DNA from: Megaustenia siamemsis
Taxonomy: Eukaryota > Mollusca > Gastropoda > Stylommatophora > Ariophantidae
DNA length: 64,000 bases
NCBI GenBank assembly: GCA_032433765.1
Contig: JAVIAB010000092.1
Location: 61,542,126-61,606,125, forward strand
Direction of reading: 5' to 3'
Shown here: positions 48,041 to 60,360 of the stretch, piece by piece
How positions within the stretch are numbered: the stretch's first letter is position 1
How the letters are laid out: every line of letters starts with the position of its first letter
Position numbers and translations under genes: made by a program
Notes under the pieces: model-generated
What the model saw: the letters and a program-made list of their open reading frames with translations, nothing else
Told to the model about the DNA's origin: nothing
The model's database searches: none

Positions 48041-49228
48041 TCTAATCCACACTTAAACTAAGTTTGTGCTGATGGTTGAGTACATCCCAATCAATACAAT
48101 AAGTAAAACAAAACTTGACCGCGCAATTTGGAATACATCACCCAATGGGAAGACTGACAGCCAAAAATGGCACGTGAATTGCAGCTGGCAAGCTGAATTA
48201 CTCATCAATTAAAGACAGTAATCATGAGGTTAACCTTAAGAAGTCGATCAAAAAAAAAAGAAGAAAACTAGAAAACTTTTTATCTTTAGAAAACTAGTAA
48301 AGATATGCACATAACTTGGAAGTATAGTATCATCAGCTGGAAGAGTCGGTAATGATATTGTTTACAATGATAGATTGAGCCTTCAGAGCTTTTGCCCTAT
48401 CTAAACAGCGTTTGGACAATCCTCATGATTGACACACATAAATTAGGGATATATTTAGAACTGGGCAATTTCAGTGTTTATGACGTGGATCTGAGTGGTC
48501 AAGAACAGTAGAAAAGGAAACATCAAGAGCTATCGTTTATTATATATAATACAATATTTGTGTGAATCATTCTCAAAGTATTATTGGCGAAATAATATTA
48601 GCAAACATGAAACGGAACAGATGCAGCCAAGAGAATAAGGGGACAGTAAGATACCAGAAACTAGTGTTGGATAGCTCATGTCCACTTCACGATTCAGTAA
48701 CCACTTAATGCATCTTAAACCGAGTGACGATAAGAGAGACACGCATACTACAGTTAATCTGAGAGAAAAGAGCTGAGGCAGTGATGCGCAGTGTGTAGCA
48801 GACTTGTGGTACTCTGTCAGATGTGACTAGTAATGTAGCGGAATATAGATACATATATTTTTTTTTTGCTTTAAAAGACGCCAAAACAGGATGCATAGCC
48901 AATACTGACGTCGGTCTCCTAGTAAGAAGGAGAAAAACAGATAATTTTCTAGTAAACAAAGAATTGTGCAGTTTACATTTGCGTTTTTTTGTGTTTGTTT
49001 TATCACACGATCTTTTTGTATGACTCTTTCCTACACGTTCTTTCTTTCTAACACTTTTAGGCATCTAAATTATTACGTCTCCCTCTCTCAATCAATAGTA
49101 TTATTCACTTCGTATTTGTTACTTTCTCTCTCTGTCTCTGTGTATCTTTCTAACACTTTTAAGCATCGATGTTATCACCTATGCCTCTCTCTATATTCAC
49201 CTTGATTTATTACTAGAAAAGAGGTATA
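48041..49228. other. No gene seen; imperfect duplication at 49040-49195
   Basis: TTTCTAACACTTTTA.GCATC occurs twice about 104 bp apart, each copy followed by a CTCTCTC-rich stretch. Otherwise nothing is recognised. Confidence 0.4.
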
Positions 49229-50592
49229 ATTGTCAACATTCTGAAAAATGGACAACCTCAAAGATTGCAAGAACTAGAGAGGCGTGATTCTTCTATCAGC
49301 AGCCTCTAAAGTATTCTGTAAGATCATCATAAATAGAATCAAATATATAGTAGATACTGTTATTGGTGAAGTGAAACAAGCAGCATTTAGAACACGATGG
49401 AGCTGCCTTCATCATATTTTTACCATAAGAATTATACTAGAAGAATATATAGAAAAGCAGAAACCACTTCTAAATGTCACTGATTTCAAAAAGGCTCTTC
49501 GACAGCATACATGGAGTCTCATTGTGGAAAATACTCAGACAATATGAAAAACCATCAAAAAGTATTAACATTATCAAAGATCATTACGACGGCTTATCGT
49601 GTGCAGTTCATACAGAGGCAAGATTGAGTGAATGGTTCTAGATTGATACCAGAGTGAAGCAAGGATGTACTTTATCTGCCCTGTTATTTGGAATTGCCAT
49701 CTTCTTCATAATGCAGAAATGCTGTACAGGTAACAAAGTCTTCCGATGGTCACTTGGATATCAGTTGAACAACCTTGATTTTATCGGACGACATAATTTT
49801 TATCAATAACAATGTAAACAGGATGCAAGAAATAACAAATGCACTCTGTCATTAATGGCTAGAAAAATAGGACTTGAGATCAAGTAATTAAAGACAATAG
49901 TAATGTAAAATAAAATACACCCATAAGAAAAATAATATACCTGAAAGGAAAAACAGTGGAAGAAGTAGGTCACTTTGAATATCTTGGAAGCTGCCTAGAT
50001 CAAGATGGAGACACAAAGAAAGGAATTAGAATCAGAATAGCGAAGCAATGACTTTCAGAAACCTTGATAAAATATGGAAATCCGAATTACTCAGCACAAA
50101 AACACCGCTCAGGACTTTCAAATCAATTGTATTATCCACCTTACTTATGTCAGCAAAAGCCTGTGGAAAATACTTCGTATACCATGAAATGAGTTTAAGA
50201 TTAGTGCAGAAATAAGAGAAATGACAACACATCCTAAATTAGCATTTATAATCAAGAGGAGAAGGTGGCCATATGCTAGCCATGTAATGAGAGAAAACAA
50301 AAAGAAGAAAAAAACATGTAAAAGCAGGGCCTCATATGTGAACCAGAGGGTAAAAGGAAAAGAAGAAAACCTAGATAAGCACTAAAACAAGATACAACAA
50401 CAGCAGGCATCAGGGCGCTCGTTGAGACTGAACACCTCTCCCAGAACAGAGACGTGTGGCGAGATACAATGCGGGTCCTGTGCAAGGTCTGATGTTTGAT
50501 AACAAAGATCGTAGTGCACAAAGAGTCTTGAATTTCTAGCCTATGTGCCGTCTTTGACTCCAAAGGATAACAGATAGATAGATAGATTTATT
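49229..50592 (+). mobile_element. Degenerate RTE-like LINE, family 'G', RT to 3' tail
   Basis: Plus frames in order: N*RGVILLSAASKVFCKIIIN (Trp codon now a stop), FRTRWSCLHHIFTIRIILEE, VKQGCTLSALLFGIA, then the catalytic block as SDDIIFINNNVNRMQEI (usual F/Y-A-D-D reads S-D-D). HFEYLGSCLDQDGDTKKGI, KGKEE/RRKPR and RDVWRDTMRVLC follow. It ends in a TATGTGCCG..hairpin-like segment and a (GATA)n tail at 50570-50590. Many stops and shifts make it inactive. Confidence 0.88.
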
Positions 50593-50868
50593 ACTCACGC
50601 TCCCACTATCCAATAATTTACTTATAAATCCACATTTCAAAGATTTTATTTATCTACTCTATTCTCTTATCTATTTTTTCCGCCTCATTTTTATCTCTAA
50701 TAAAATTCGCTACTTTTCTTTTTTTTCCATTTCTGTTTTCTTTTTTCCCATTTTCTTTTTATAATTACATGTATTAGAATTTGAAATTAAAAAAAAATTA
50801 ATTATTAGTCTGTTTTTTATCTTCTTTCTATTTATCTAAATGAGCTCAGAAAACATGTTCTGCCTTAC

Positions 50869-51105
50869 ACCTTCCTTGTTCGAGCCGCGAAGTTAGTGAA
50901 CTGGACTAGAAAGAACAAGAGGTCGGTTTCGATCCTGATCGACGGTTTCAGAGTTCACCCAGCTTTAAATGGGTACTGGATTTTTTTCAGGAAAAGTAAA
51001 TCATTTGCCGAAGGTCGATACAAATTGTGGTCACTAACACCACATTCCCTACACGCCACTTGGTGTGACGGTGCTATTTACTTTTTCTTTTAACCTTCCT
51101 TGTTC
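50869..51105 (+). mobile_element. tRNA-derived SINE, internally deleted, with 13-bp target-site duplication
   Basis: Exact flanks ACCTTCCTTGTTC at 50869-50881 and 51093-51105. The A box has lost about 10 bases (GCCGCGAAGTTAGTG) and the middle of the body (the GGCACGGGCGTAATACC section) is missing. It was probably inserted intact and decayed, or came from a deleted source copy. Confidence 0.9.
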
Positions 51106-51744
51106 ACTCAAGCTTACTATATATTCTAATTTGTATTTATATTTTTTATTAAGATTGAGAAAACATATACGAAAAATAACAGAAACGATACAGAAAAACT
51201 CGTATTTAAAAAAGATATTTCACTTTCATATTTAAACACAATATATATAATCATTGCAAAAGAGTCAATAATTTGTATTTGTATATCCTGAACTTTATCC
51301 AGATTAAAACAAAATTTTCTAAACAAAAGTAACATATAACTTCTCTGAACTGTACAGTAGATTTCATTAACCTTCACATTCAAGAGAACGGAAGCTGGCA
51401 GGAGCTATGGATATTTGGTGCGTTTCTTTTGGCTTTATTTCCGAGGTCGCACTATCTCATATCGTTGTCTGTAATTTATGCGCATCATTGTAAACACCTT
51501 TCAAGACAAGAACGATTAGCTGCTTCCTTGCCTTGCATCATTCTGTAGGTTGTTTTCTTCCTTTTTGTAACTTTCCGCATGGTCTACTTCCGCGCGTGCT
51601 TTCAAGTGTTGTTTTCATATATAACCGAGAAGGTTCGAGAAATGAACGGCCAAATAATGTTATTTTTATGACCTGTCTAATAATAGACAAATTTTCATTA
51701 TTTTCTTTCATAGTTAACATGTTTTGTAATGTTTCAGGCGCTGT
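51106..51744. other. No gene seen
   Basis: Nothing recognised. Confidence 0.4.
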
Positions 51745-52170
51745 AATGTAATATAAAACGGGGTTGATATCCCCGTTTCTCTCTTCATCTTGACGTTCAG
51801 TAGGTGTGGATGCTAGTTTATAGCACAGCCGCGATTTCTGCGCCTTTAGGTCCGAAACATCTGTCTTCGACATGGGTAGATTCACTTAACAGTTTTTGCC
51901 CTGGTAACCACCATTTTTTCCCTATTCTTAGACTTTTAATTGCCAAGAATTCTTTAACGTGTGCGAGTGTACACGAGAACTCCAGTTTTCCGCAGTTTTC
52001 CAAAAGGGTTAAAAAATCGGATCTCCTTACCCAGAGACTAGGGGAAGTGTAAAACCCCGAAGAAGTAAAAGAATTAATGCCGCCTGAAACGTTGGTATAA
52101 CCCCGAACCGACTTTTCAAGAAGACGAGAGGGCCTTACCTCTAGACTCTCCCCCCCCCCCCCAAGTTCCT
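51745..52170 (-). repeat. Possible SINE-like repeat with a perfect 8-bp hairpin
   Basis: AAACGGGGTTGATATCCCCGTTT (51757-51779) forms a stem of eight pairs. The minus strand further has CACACGTTAAAGAATTCTTGGCA, resembling the conserved segment of some mollusc SINEs. A minus frame of 115 codons (51885-51538) covers the hairpin and has no recognised domain. A run of C sits near 52149-52162. Confidence 0.35.
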
Positions 52171-53030
52171 ATTTCCCAGTCTATTAAAAAATATTAGAAC
52201 TTTGACGTAAGGTTGGTAATAGTTATCGTGACCAAAAAAAAAGTACAAATTTAAGATAAGGGAATCGTTGGAAAACTATGACACCCAAGATTAGACGAAA
52301 AAGGCCATTACGCGATAAACGTCCACTTAAGCGGAATAGCCTTGCCATTAACAGCATGATGACATACGAAAACTGTTGAATTTATTTTAAATGTTATTTT
52401 CTATGTGACGTTTTTTTTTCTTTTTACAAATAATCTGTTTTTATTTTATTTTTTAAAAATTCTAAATAATCACTTTTTTCTGTAAATAAATAACTACTTA
52501 GGCACGTGTATGAAGGTAGTTCTACACTCTGTAACGATGCATCTTTCATTGGTAATTTTTTTGTTTATAGTATTAACTCTAGTAATGTGCGACCTTTGTA
52601 CTATAATTTAGAGCTAATGCCAGTACCACTGTTCTATAATGTGTGGTTGCCTCTTTCTCAATGTTAAGTGATAAAAAAGTACATTACACTGCGAAATCCT
52701 GGATTGCTTCAAAGTCTGTTTTTAATAATTGTTTTCTCAATCGAATCAATTTCCAGCAAGACAAGAAATGGAGAACACAGACGGAGTTCAATCAGAATAA
52801 ATCCGCAACACAATCTTTCAGAACGTTTTTTTTTTTTTTAATTAAGTTAAATTATTATATTTCTGTTACATTCAACTGATGAACTTGAGAAATATCCTAT
52901 AATATTCCATTCAGAGCTCTCAAGGTGAGTCTGCATCTAAAGCATTGAAATACTTTTTTTTTTAATCTTCCATTTCAGATTTCTTCTGTTTCGTGGAGAT
53001 CTCTCCTTTTGACAAATATAATAAGACGTT
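52171..53030. other. No gene seen
   Basis: AT-rich with several T-runs. Confidence 0.4.
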
Positions 53031-53695
53031 GTTTTTTTTTAAAGAGACGCATAAGAATAGCAATTTTTTTAAAGAGACGGATAAGAATAGCAATTTTTTA
53101 AAGAGACGGATAAGAATAGCAATTTTTTTAAAGAGACGGATAAGAATAGCAATTTTTTAAAGAGACGGAATAGCAATTTTTTTTAAAAAGACGGATACGA
53201 ATAGCAATTTTTTAAAGAGACGGATAAGAATAGCAATTTTTTAAAGAGACGGATAAGAATAGCAATTTTTTTAAAGAGACGGATACGAATAGCAATTTTT
53301 TTAAAGAGACGGATACGAATAGCAAAATTTTTAAAGAGACGGATAAGAATAGCAATTTTTTTAAAGAGACGGATACGAATAGCAATTTTTTTATAGAGAC
53401 GGATACGAATAGCAATTTTTTTAAAGAGACGGATACGAATAGCAATTTTTTTAAAGAGACGGATACGAATAGCAAAATTTTTAAAGAGACGGATAAGAAT
53501 AGCAATTTTTTTAAAGAGACGGATACGAATAGCAATTTTTTTATAGAGACGGATACGAATAGCAATTTTTTAAAGAGACGGATAAGAATAGCAATTTTTT
53601 TAAAGAGACGGATAAGAATAGCAATTTTTTTAAAGAGACGGATAAGAATAGCAATTTTTTAAAGAGACGGATAAGAATAGCAATTTTTTTAAGAC
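53031..53695. repeat. Minisatellite, 31-33-bp unit, about 20 copies
   Basis: The unit is TTAAAGAGACGGATAAGAAT + AGCAATTTTTT(T). Length variation is confined to the T-run. Where it is 33 bp, an 11-residue repeat stays open on the minus strand. Confidence 0.95.
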
Positions 53696-54054
53696 ATAAA
53701 AAAAATTTAAAAAAAAAGAAAATAAAAAGACAACAGAATAAGAAAAATTATATAAAAATAACCGTTTTTTTTTTTTAAGACGAATAAGATCGAACAAATT
53801 TTAATAAATAATTATGAACTTACCATTATTTTATATGGACTAAAAATTGGCAAGAAAACGTATTTCATTTAATGTATTTACTGTTATACTGTGATCATCA
53901 GTCACTTGTCGAATTATCGGACAACTACGACACTGATGTCTAAGAAGGAAGTATCACTTGGAGGCACTCTAGAACATATCCCAACGTTGAGCTCTCAATG
54001 CCAGACCTAGACTCGAAACTCATGCACAATAAGAAAAAAAAAACACTACTGAGA

Positions 54055-54400
54055 TCAAATGTGTTAGTCGCATGGCAAGAAACAGCCTGCGATGTAGGAT
54101 CCGAAATGAAAAACTGAGAAAAAATAAGGTAGGAATAATTCCCGCCATTGAGTACATAAAAAAAACATATAACTTGATGTTTTACCACGTGATAATATAG
54201 AAATACTAAAACACAATGAGCCTTTAATAAACTTTACGAGAATTGTAAGGGTCGACCACGAAACAGATGAATTGGTGGAATATTAGAAACACTAGGAAAC
54301 ATAACTGCATGAGAGGCCAACATGAGTGCAAGATTAGAAATTATATCTCCTTTCAGCGCTAAAAGACAAATGAGGAAGAAAAGAAGAAGCAGCCAATTGC
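54055..54400 (+). mobile_element. LINE 3' fragment, family 'F'
   Basis: Starts AAATGTGTTAGTCGCATGG. Frames give AIEYIKKTYNLM, RGRPRNR-like, GGILETLGNITA and EANMSARLEI, matching 10470-10665. The 45-bp array begins about 12 bp after its end. Confidence 0.75.
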
Positions 54401-54411
54401 CAATTACAATA

Positions 54412-56930
54412 TCAAACGTGCTTTAGGACTAGGTGACTCCACTGACGTTTTAAGGCTGAACGTTCCTTTAGGACTAGGTGACTCCACTGACTCTTTAAGG
54501 GTGAACGTTCCTTTAGGACTAGGTGACTCCACTGACTTTTTAAGGATGAACGTTCCTTTAGGACTAGGTGACTCCACTGACTCTTTAAGGGTGAACGTTC
54601 CTTTAGGACTAGGTGACTCCAATGACTCTTTAAGGGTGAACGTTCCTTTAGGACTAGGTGACGCCACTGACTCTTTAAGGGTGAACGTTCATTTAGGACT
54701 TGGTGACTCCACTGACTCTTTAAGGATGAACGTTCCTTTAGGACTAGGTGACTCCACTGACGTTTTAAGGCTGAACGTTCCTTTAGGACTTGGTGACTCC
54801 ACTGACTCTTTAAGGATGAACGTTCCTTTAGGACTAGGTGACTCCACTGACTTTTTAAGGATGAACGTTCCTTTAGGACTAGGTGACTCCACTGACTCTT
54901 TAAGGATGAACGTTCCTTTAGGACTAGGTGACTCCACTGACTCTTTAAGGATGAACGTTCCTTTAGGACTAGGTGACTCCACTGACTTTTTTAAGGATGA
55001 ACGTTTCTTTAGGACTAGGTGACTCCACTGACTTTTTAAGGATGAACGTTCCTTTAGGACCAGGTGACTCCACTGACTTTTTAAGGATGAACGTTCCTTT
55101 AGGACTAGGTGACTCCACTGACTCTTCAAGGGTGAACGTTCCTTTAGGACTAGGTGACTCCACTGACTCTTTAAGGGTGAACGTTCCTTTAGGACTAGGT
55201 GACTCCACTGTCTCTTTAAGGGTGAACGTTCCTTTAGGACTAGGTGACTCCACTGACGTTTTAAGGCTGAACGTTCCTTTAGGACTTGGTGACTCCACTG
55301 ACTTTTTAAGGATGAACGTTAGTTTAGGACAAGGTGACACCACTGACTCTTTAAGGGTGAACGTTCCTTTAGGACTAGGTGACTCCACTGACTATTTAAG
55401 GGTGAACGTTCCTTTAGGACTAGGTGACTCCACTGACTCTTTAAGGATGAACGTTCCTTTAGGACTAGGTGACTCCACTGACGTTTTAAGGTTGAACTTT
55501 CCTTTAGGACTAGGTGACTCCGCTGACTTTTTAAGGATGAACGTTCCTTTAGGACCAAGTGACTCCACTGACTTTTTAAGGATGAACGTTCCTTTAGGAC
55601 TAGGTGACTCCACTGACTCTTTAAGGATGAACGTTCCTTTAGGACTAGGTGACTCCACTGACTTTTTAAGGATGAACGTTCCTTTAGGACCAGGTGTCTC
55701 CACTGACTTTTTAAGGATGAACGTTCCTTTAGGACCAGGTGACTCCACTGACTTTTTAAGGATGAACGTTCCTTTAGGACTTGGTGACTCCACTGACTCT
55801 TTAAGGGTGAACGTTCCTTTAGGACTAGGTGACTCCACTGACTCTTTAAGGGTGAACGTTCCTTTAGGACTTGGTGACTCCACTGACTCTTTAAGGATGA
55901 ACGTTCCTTTAGGACTAGGTGACTCCACTGACTTTTTAAGGATGAACGTTCCTTTAGGACCAGGTGACTCCACTGACTTTTTAAGGATGAACGTTCCTTT
56001 AGGACTAGGTGACTCCACTGACTCTTTAAGGGTGAACGTTCCTTTAGGACTAGGTGACTCCACTGACTCTTTAAGGGTGAACGTTCCTTTAGGACTAGGT
56101 GACTCCAATGACTCTTTAAGGATGAACGTTCCTTTAGGACTATGTGACTCCACTGACTCTTTAAGGATGAACGTTCCTTTATGACCAGGTGATTCCACTG
56201 ACTCTTTAAGGGTGAACGTTCCTTTAGGACTTGGTGACTCCACTGACTCTTTAAGGGTGAACGTTCCTTTAGGACTTGGTGACTCCACTGACTCTTTAAG
56301 GATGAACGTTCCTTTAGGACTAGGTGACTCCACTGACTCTTTACGGCTGAACGTTCCTTTAGGACTTCCTGACTCCACTGACTCTTTAAGGATGAACGTT
56401 CCTTCAGGACTCTTTAGGACTAGGTGACTCCACCGACTCTTTAAGGATGAACGTTCCTTTAGGACTATGTGCCTCCATTGACTCTTTAAGAATGAACGTT
56501 CCTTTAGGACTAGGTGTCTCCATTGACTCTTTAAGGTTGAACGTTCCTTTAGGACCAGGTGTCTCCATTGACTCTTTAAGGATGAACGTTCCTTTAGGAC
56601 CAGGTGACTCCATTGACTCTTTAAGGTTGAACGTTCCTTTAGGACCACGTGTCTCCATTGACTCTTTAAGGATGAACGTTCCTTTAGGACCAGGTGTCTC
56701 CATTGACTCTTTAAGGTTGAACGTTCCTTTAGGACCAGGTGTCTCCATTGACTCTTTATGGATGAACGTTCCTTTAGGACCAGGTGTCTCCATTGACTCT
56801 TTAAGGTTCAACGTTCCTTTAGGACCAGGTGTCTCAATTGACTCTTTAAGGATGAACGTTCCTTTAGGACCAGGTGTCTCCATTAACTCTTTAAGGATGA
56901 ACGTTCCTTTTGTACTCAGTGTCTCTAGAG
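54412..56930. repeat. Minisatellite, 45-bp unit, about 56 copies, open on both strands
   Basis: The unit is GGACTAGGTGACTCCACTGA + CTCTTTAAGGATGAACGTTC + CTTTA. On the plus strand it encodes MNVPLGLGDSTDSLR (403 codons open, 54973-56184). On the minus strand it encodes ESVESPSPKGTFILK (418 codons open, 56648-55392). Unit-to-unit differences (ATG/GTG/CTG/TTG, CTA/CCA, TCT/TTT/GTT) change the residue in the plus frame and mostly in the minus frame too. That argues against selection on protein. Right of 56460 the units share GTCTCCATTGA and alternate ATGAACG/TTGAACG, a 90-bp higher-order pattern. Confidence 0.96.
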
Positions 56931-57109
56931 TCTTCACGTCATTGATCCAAATGTTTTTTAGAGGTGGAGGAAATGTATGTCTGGGCAATTCTGTGTATGG
57001 AGGTAAGAGTAGAGTTGAACCTCGAGTGTCAGTGTAGTCGTGACTTTGTGTACGGGCCGTAATTATTTCTCTCCTGACAGAACACCTTCTTAGAAGAATG
57101 TTAAAAGTT

Positions 57110-57435
57110 CCCTGAACCAAAAAGAGAACATCCTTAAAGAGACCAACACAAAAAGGTAGCTCCTTAAAAAAATCATAAAGAAACAATCAACATTTTTCGG
57201 GCTCATCATGAAAAGAGGAAAGTTGGAGTTCTTAGTTACTACCAGCAAAATACAGGGAAAGAAAGATCGCGGACAACAAAGAGAGAAGATATTAGATAGC
57301 TACGTGTCAGGGAATGGAAAACAATAATAGAATTGATACGATGCACTGTGGATAGAATATTGTTGAAGGACATGATCGGCTACACCAACCGATAGTGCAC
57401 GCGATGATGATGATGATAGTGATGATGATGATGGA
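57110..57435 (+). mobile_element. RTE-like LINE, 3' fragment with (ATG)n tail
   Basis: KKTNIFRAHHEKRKVGVLS-type frames (STFFGLIMKRGKLEFL in one phase), GKIQGKKDRGQQR and a tail of GATGATGATGATGATAGTGATGATGATGATG (57401-57433). It is the same subfamily as 31345-31728. Confidence 0.82.
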
Positions 57436-58119
57436 GAGCTGAAGGTGAATTCCGCATTCTATAAAATCAAATCTGTTGTAAATTAGGAATCAGATGGATC
57501 TACTACAAAGATGATATTTAGCATAATGCATATAGGTCGAACTTATGTAGGTATTCAGTAACAAACGTTAGATTGTTTGTTAGGTGTTAGCATCAACAAG
57601 ATATCACAGCCCGATATCACTAAAACAGTAAATGATTAATCCAGCATGTTGATTTCTGCGGCTTTGTACAGACAAATTTAATTATTTAAATCGTATATTT
57701 AAAAGAAGCAAATACTCCGAAATGCTCGCTTCATGGGTGGCTTCTGTTGATCAGATTTCACCTGCTCCATATTCTTTTACTTGCTTCCATAATACATAAC
57801 TCAAATAGTGTTCAGTAAGAATCACAAAGTTCGTGATTAGATATATTTCTGAAATTTGATTGCAAAATAAGAAATGTATTTGCATTCTGGTGTTGATTTA
57901 TTTCATCATTTATTGAGATATTGTGCAACTTACTTATACTTAAGCGGACACGTTGGCTAGCTCCGCCATTGTTGAGGACGGTCAACCAATGAATCGGGTG
58001 GACATCATAAATGCCCTCCGGGAAGTGGGAAGGACACAGGACTTCGTCAACCATGAGTCCACGTCACTCTTTCGGATGACAGAGATGGGATTTAAGATGG
58101 GCACAGCCAGAAACAAGAA
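57436..58119. other. No gene seen
   Basis: A 104-codon plus frame begins at 57953 and runs into repeat D. Its first part has no recognised domain and may be the coding end of that element. Confidence 0.35.
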
Positions 58120-58256
58120 ACTTAGTGGGCGTGTAAGAAGACTTATCAGCCAACACAGAACTGGAGTCGTCAGTCGCTGGACACTGCGGGACTTGCTGAG
58201 GAGGGGATCTGAACACCTATGGACATGTTCGGAGTGTAATGGTGATGACCCGCAAA
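58120..58256 (+). repeat. Interspersed repeat family 'D', one copy
   Basis: The frame GRVRRLISQHRTGVVSRWTL continues RDLLRRGSEHLWTCSEC. It aligns with 10095-10256, where the same words are shifted and broken. This copy keeps an open frame from 57953, so D may be the C-terminus of an element protein. Confidence 0.55.
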
Positions 58257-59899
58257 TAACTCAATAACTTATACTTATCAGTCGAATAAAGCGCTTTAAA
58301 ATAAGATGTATTGCCACCCGCAACACACAGTCTGCCCCAAATCTCCAGCCTCTTGTCTTCCAAACTCCACCCGCATCCCAAATCCCCAAACTCTTCACAC
58401 AATCCTCAACCTCCCCCCTCAATCCCTCCAAACCCCCAAAACGACGATGACGTAAATGGATTGAGCTAGGGTTAAACTTAAAAGTCAAGACGCCCCTAAT
58501 ATACAAATATTTCAGAAGAGTGCAACTCATACTTTCAACGACATTAAATTCGAACAATTAAGAGTTCGAACGACCTCCTGAAACGATTTAGTTCGAAGCA
58601 CGAGGCACCAATATACCTTTTTCTGTCAATGGTTCCGGGAGCAGTCTGAAGCATTGGATATTGGTTAACAACAGCAGTTACCTAGTTAAGACCAAAATTG
58701 AAAGACAAAAGAATCACCGAAGATCTTTTTATACCTTCGCATAACATAGACTTTCAAGTCATAAATGTGGGAACGGCGTGGAATGCACGTTGTGGACAAG
58801 AAATGTTGAAAATGCAAGTTCATCTCATATCGGTCATAGTTTGATCGTGTAGTCAATATGTTATCCAAAAGTGAATTCAGCGAATAATTCTGACAGCATC
58901 ACTGTCTTCTTATGGCAGAAAGGAAAGCATGAACTCATCTGTCCTGTTCATCATAAACAATTGTACTGTTAATTGTGACGTCAAGCAAAGAAAGAAGTGG
59001 GAAGACAATATGAGTGAATAGACATGTTTTCACAGACTTTCAGGCATTAGTGAAAGTCGGGGAGGGATGGAGATTGATGGCTGCGGATATGCGTGTCTCA
59101 ATGACTCAAGTGTCAAGGGACAGAATTCCAGCGGAAGCTTTCTATTGAGGACATACATATGTACAGCACGCTCATACCTCTTTATTTTTAACTCCATAAC
59201 TTGGAAGTTTCAGCATAACAACATTACTTTCTCTAACGATCACTGCCAACAACTTGTCAACATAAGAAAAATAAACACTCAAGGGGACATAGCATACACT
59301 ACAGAAAATACCTTCACTTTCGTATACGGCAAGCAAAAAAAAAAAACTATTGATAAGTGCATTTCTTTTTTACAAACTGTGGGTCTCAAATGAAATATAT
59401 ATCAACAAGTCCTAAGAGGTGACAACAATAAAATTGTAGTATGCAAGAAAATCAGGTCAATATTTGAATTTTAAAAAAATAATGTTCATTAGTAATTAAT
59501 AAGAGAAAAAAGTATTTAAATGTCGCTGATATTCTATAGCATTTATTTTTAAAAAAAGAATAAACAAAAATTACAAGAATGTCCAGGAAAGTTATTATTA
59601 TGTGGGAGACCTAACAAATTATGTATACATCGTTTAGGATATACCTTGAATATCAAAGGAAAGAGCGTTAGTTTTTGTTATGACAACAGGTAGAAATCTT
59701 GTCCCAAAAAGATACGCTAAAGGCAGGAATGACGATAAACTGATCAACGATTACTTTCCCATTTCCCCCTTCTGTTCTCTGTGTTATATCGGCTGGAACA
59801 GAGGCTCTTAACATCACTGAACCTTAGATTGCATTCCAGACTTTTTTGTGTGAAATAGACACCATGTGACGGATTAGCGGGATCGTATGTGGTTTGTTT
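58257..59899. other. No gene seen
   Basis: A C/A-rich stretch at 58310-58440, otherwise AT-rich. No exon recognised. Confidence 0.4.
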
Positions 59900-60360
59900 A
59901 TATGTGGCTCATTTTTCATGCTGAACACCAGCGTTCGAATCACCTCCAGTCGGTTCAGCTGACAAAAGGGTGGTCATCTGACCTTTGGCCAGGGAAGGGA
60001 AATCCATCTTAACAGAGAGCACTGGACTCAGCACCCCTAACAATACGCCCATGAGGTGAGGAGTTCCAAAACTGCATTCACTAGGATCAGTAATAGTGTA
60101 GCGTGTGTTACCGGGCCCCATTATGTGGGATGTAAAGAATAGTGACACTGTGACCTTCCAGGCATGTCGTATGAGGCGACTAAGGAGGTTGATCGATGGC
60201 TTGACAAGCTGTCATTGGAAAAAGCATTGTTATGGAAACAGAGCCATAGATTTAGAAGCAGTGATCTCTGCAATATGTGCCATTTTGGCACGCAAGGTTT
60301 CTTGAGATTGTGGTTCTGCCCTATGTGCCGTTTCGGCTCGAAAGGACAATAGATAGATAG
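59900..60360 (+). mobile_element. LINE family 'G' 3' end (or a SINE sharing it), with (ATAG)n tail
   Basis: CCAGGCATGTCGTATGAGGCGACTAAGGAGG is followed by two hairpins, GTGCC-ATTTT-GGCAC (60277-60291) and GTGCCG-TTT-CGGCTC (60325-60339), each followed by G/C-AAAGG or GCAAGG, then ATAGATAGATAG. The last part matches 50540-50592. Confidence 0.55.

Noticed and set aside
48705..49064. 119-codon basic minus frame
   Set aside because: No recognised motif and no splice sites that fit neighbouring exons.
51757..51779. Bacterial-type terminator hairpin
   Set aside because: Eukaryotic context; the hairpin sits within a probable repeat.
54973..56184. 403-codon plus and 418-codon minus repeat proteins
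   Set aside because: By-product of a 45-bp period; variants change residues in both frames.
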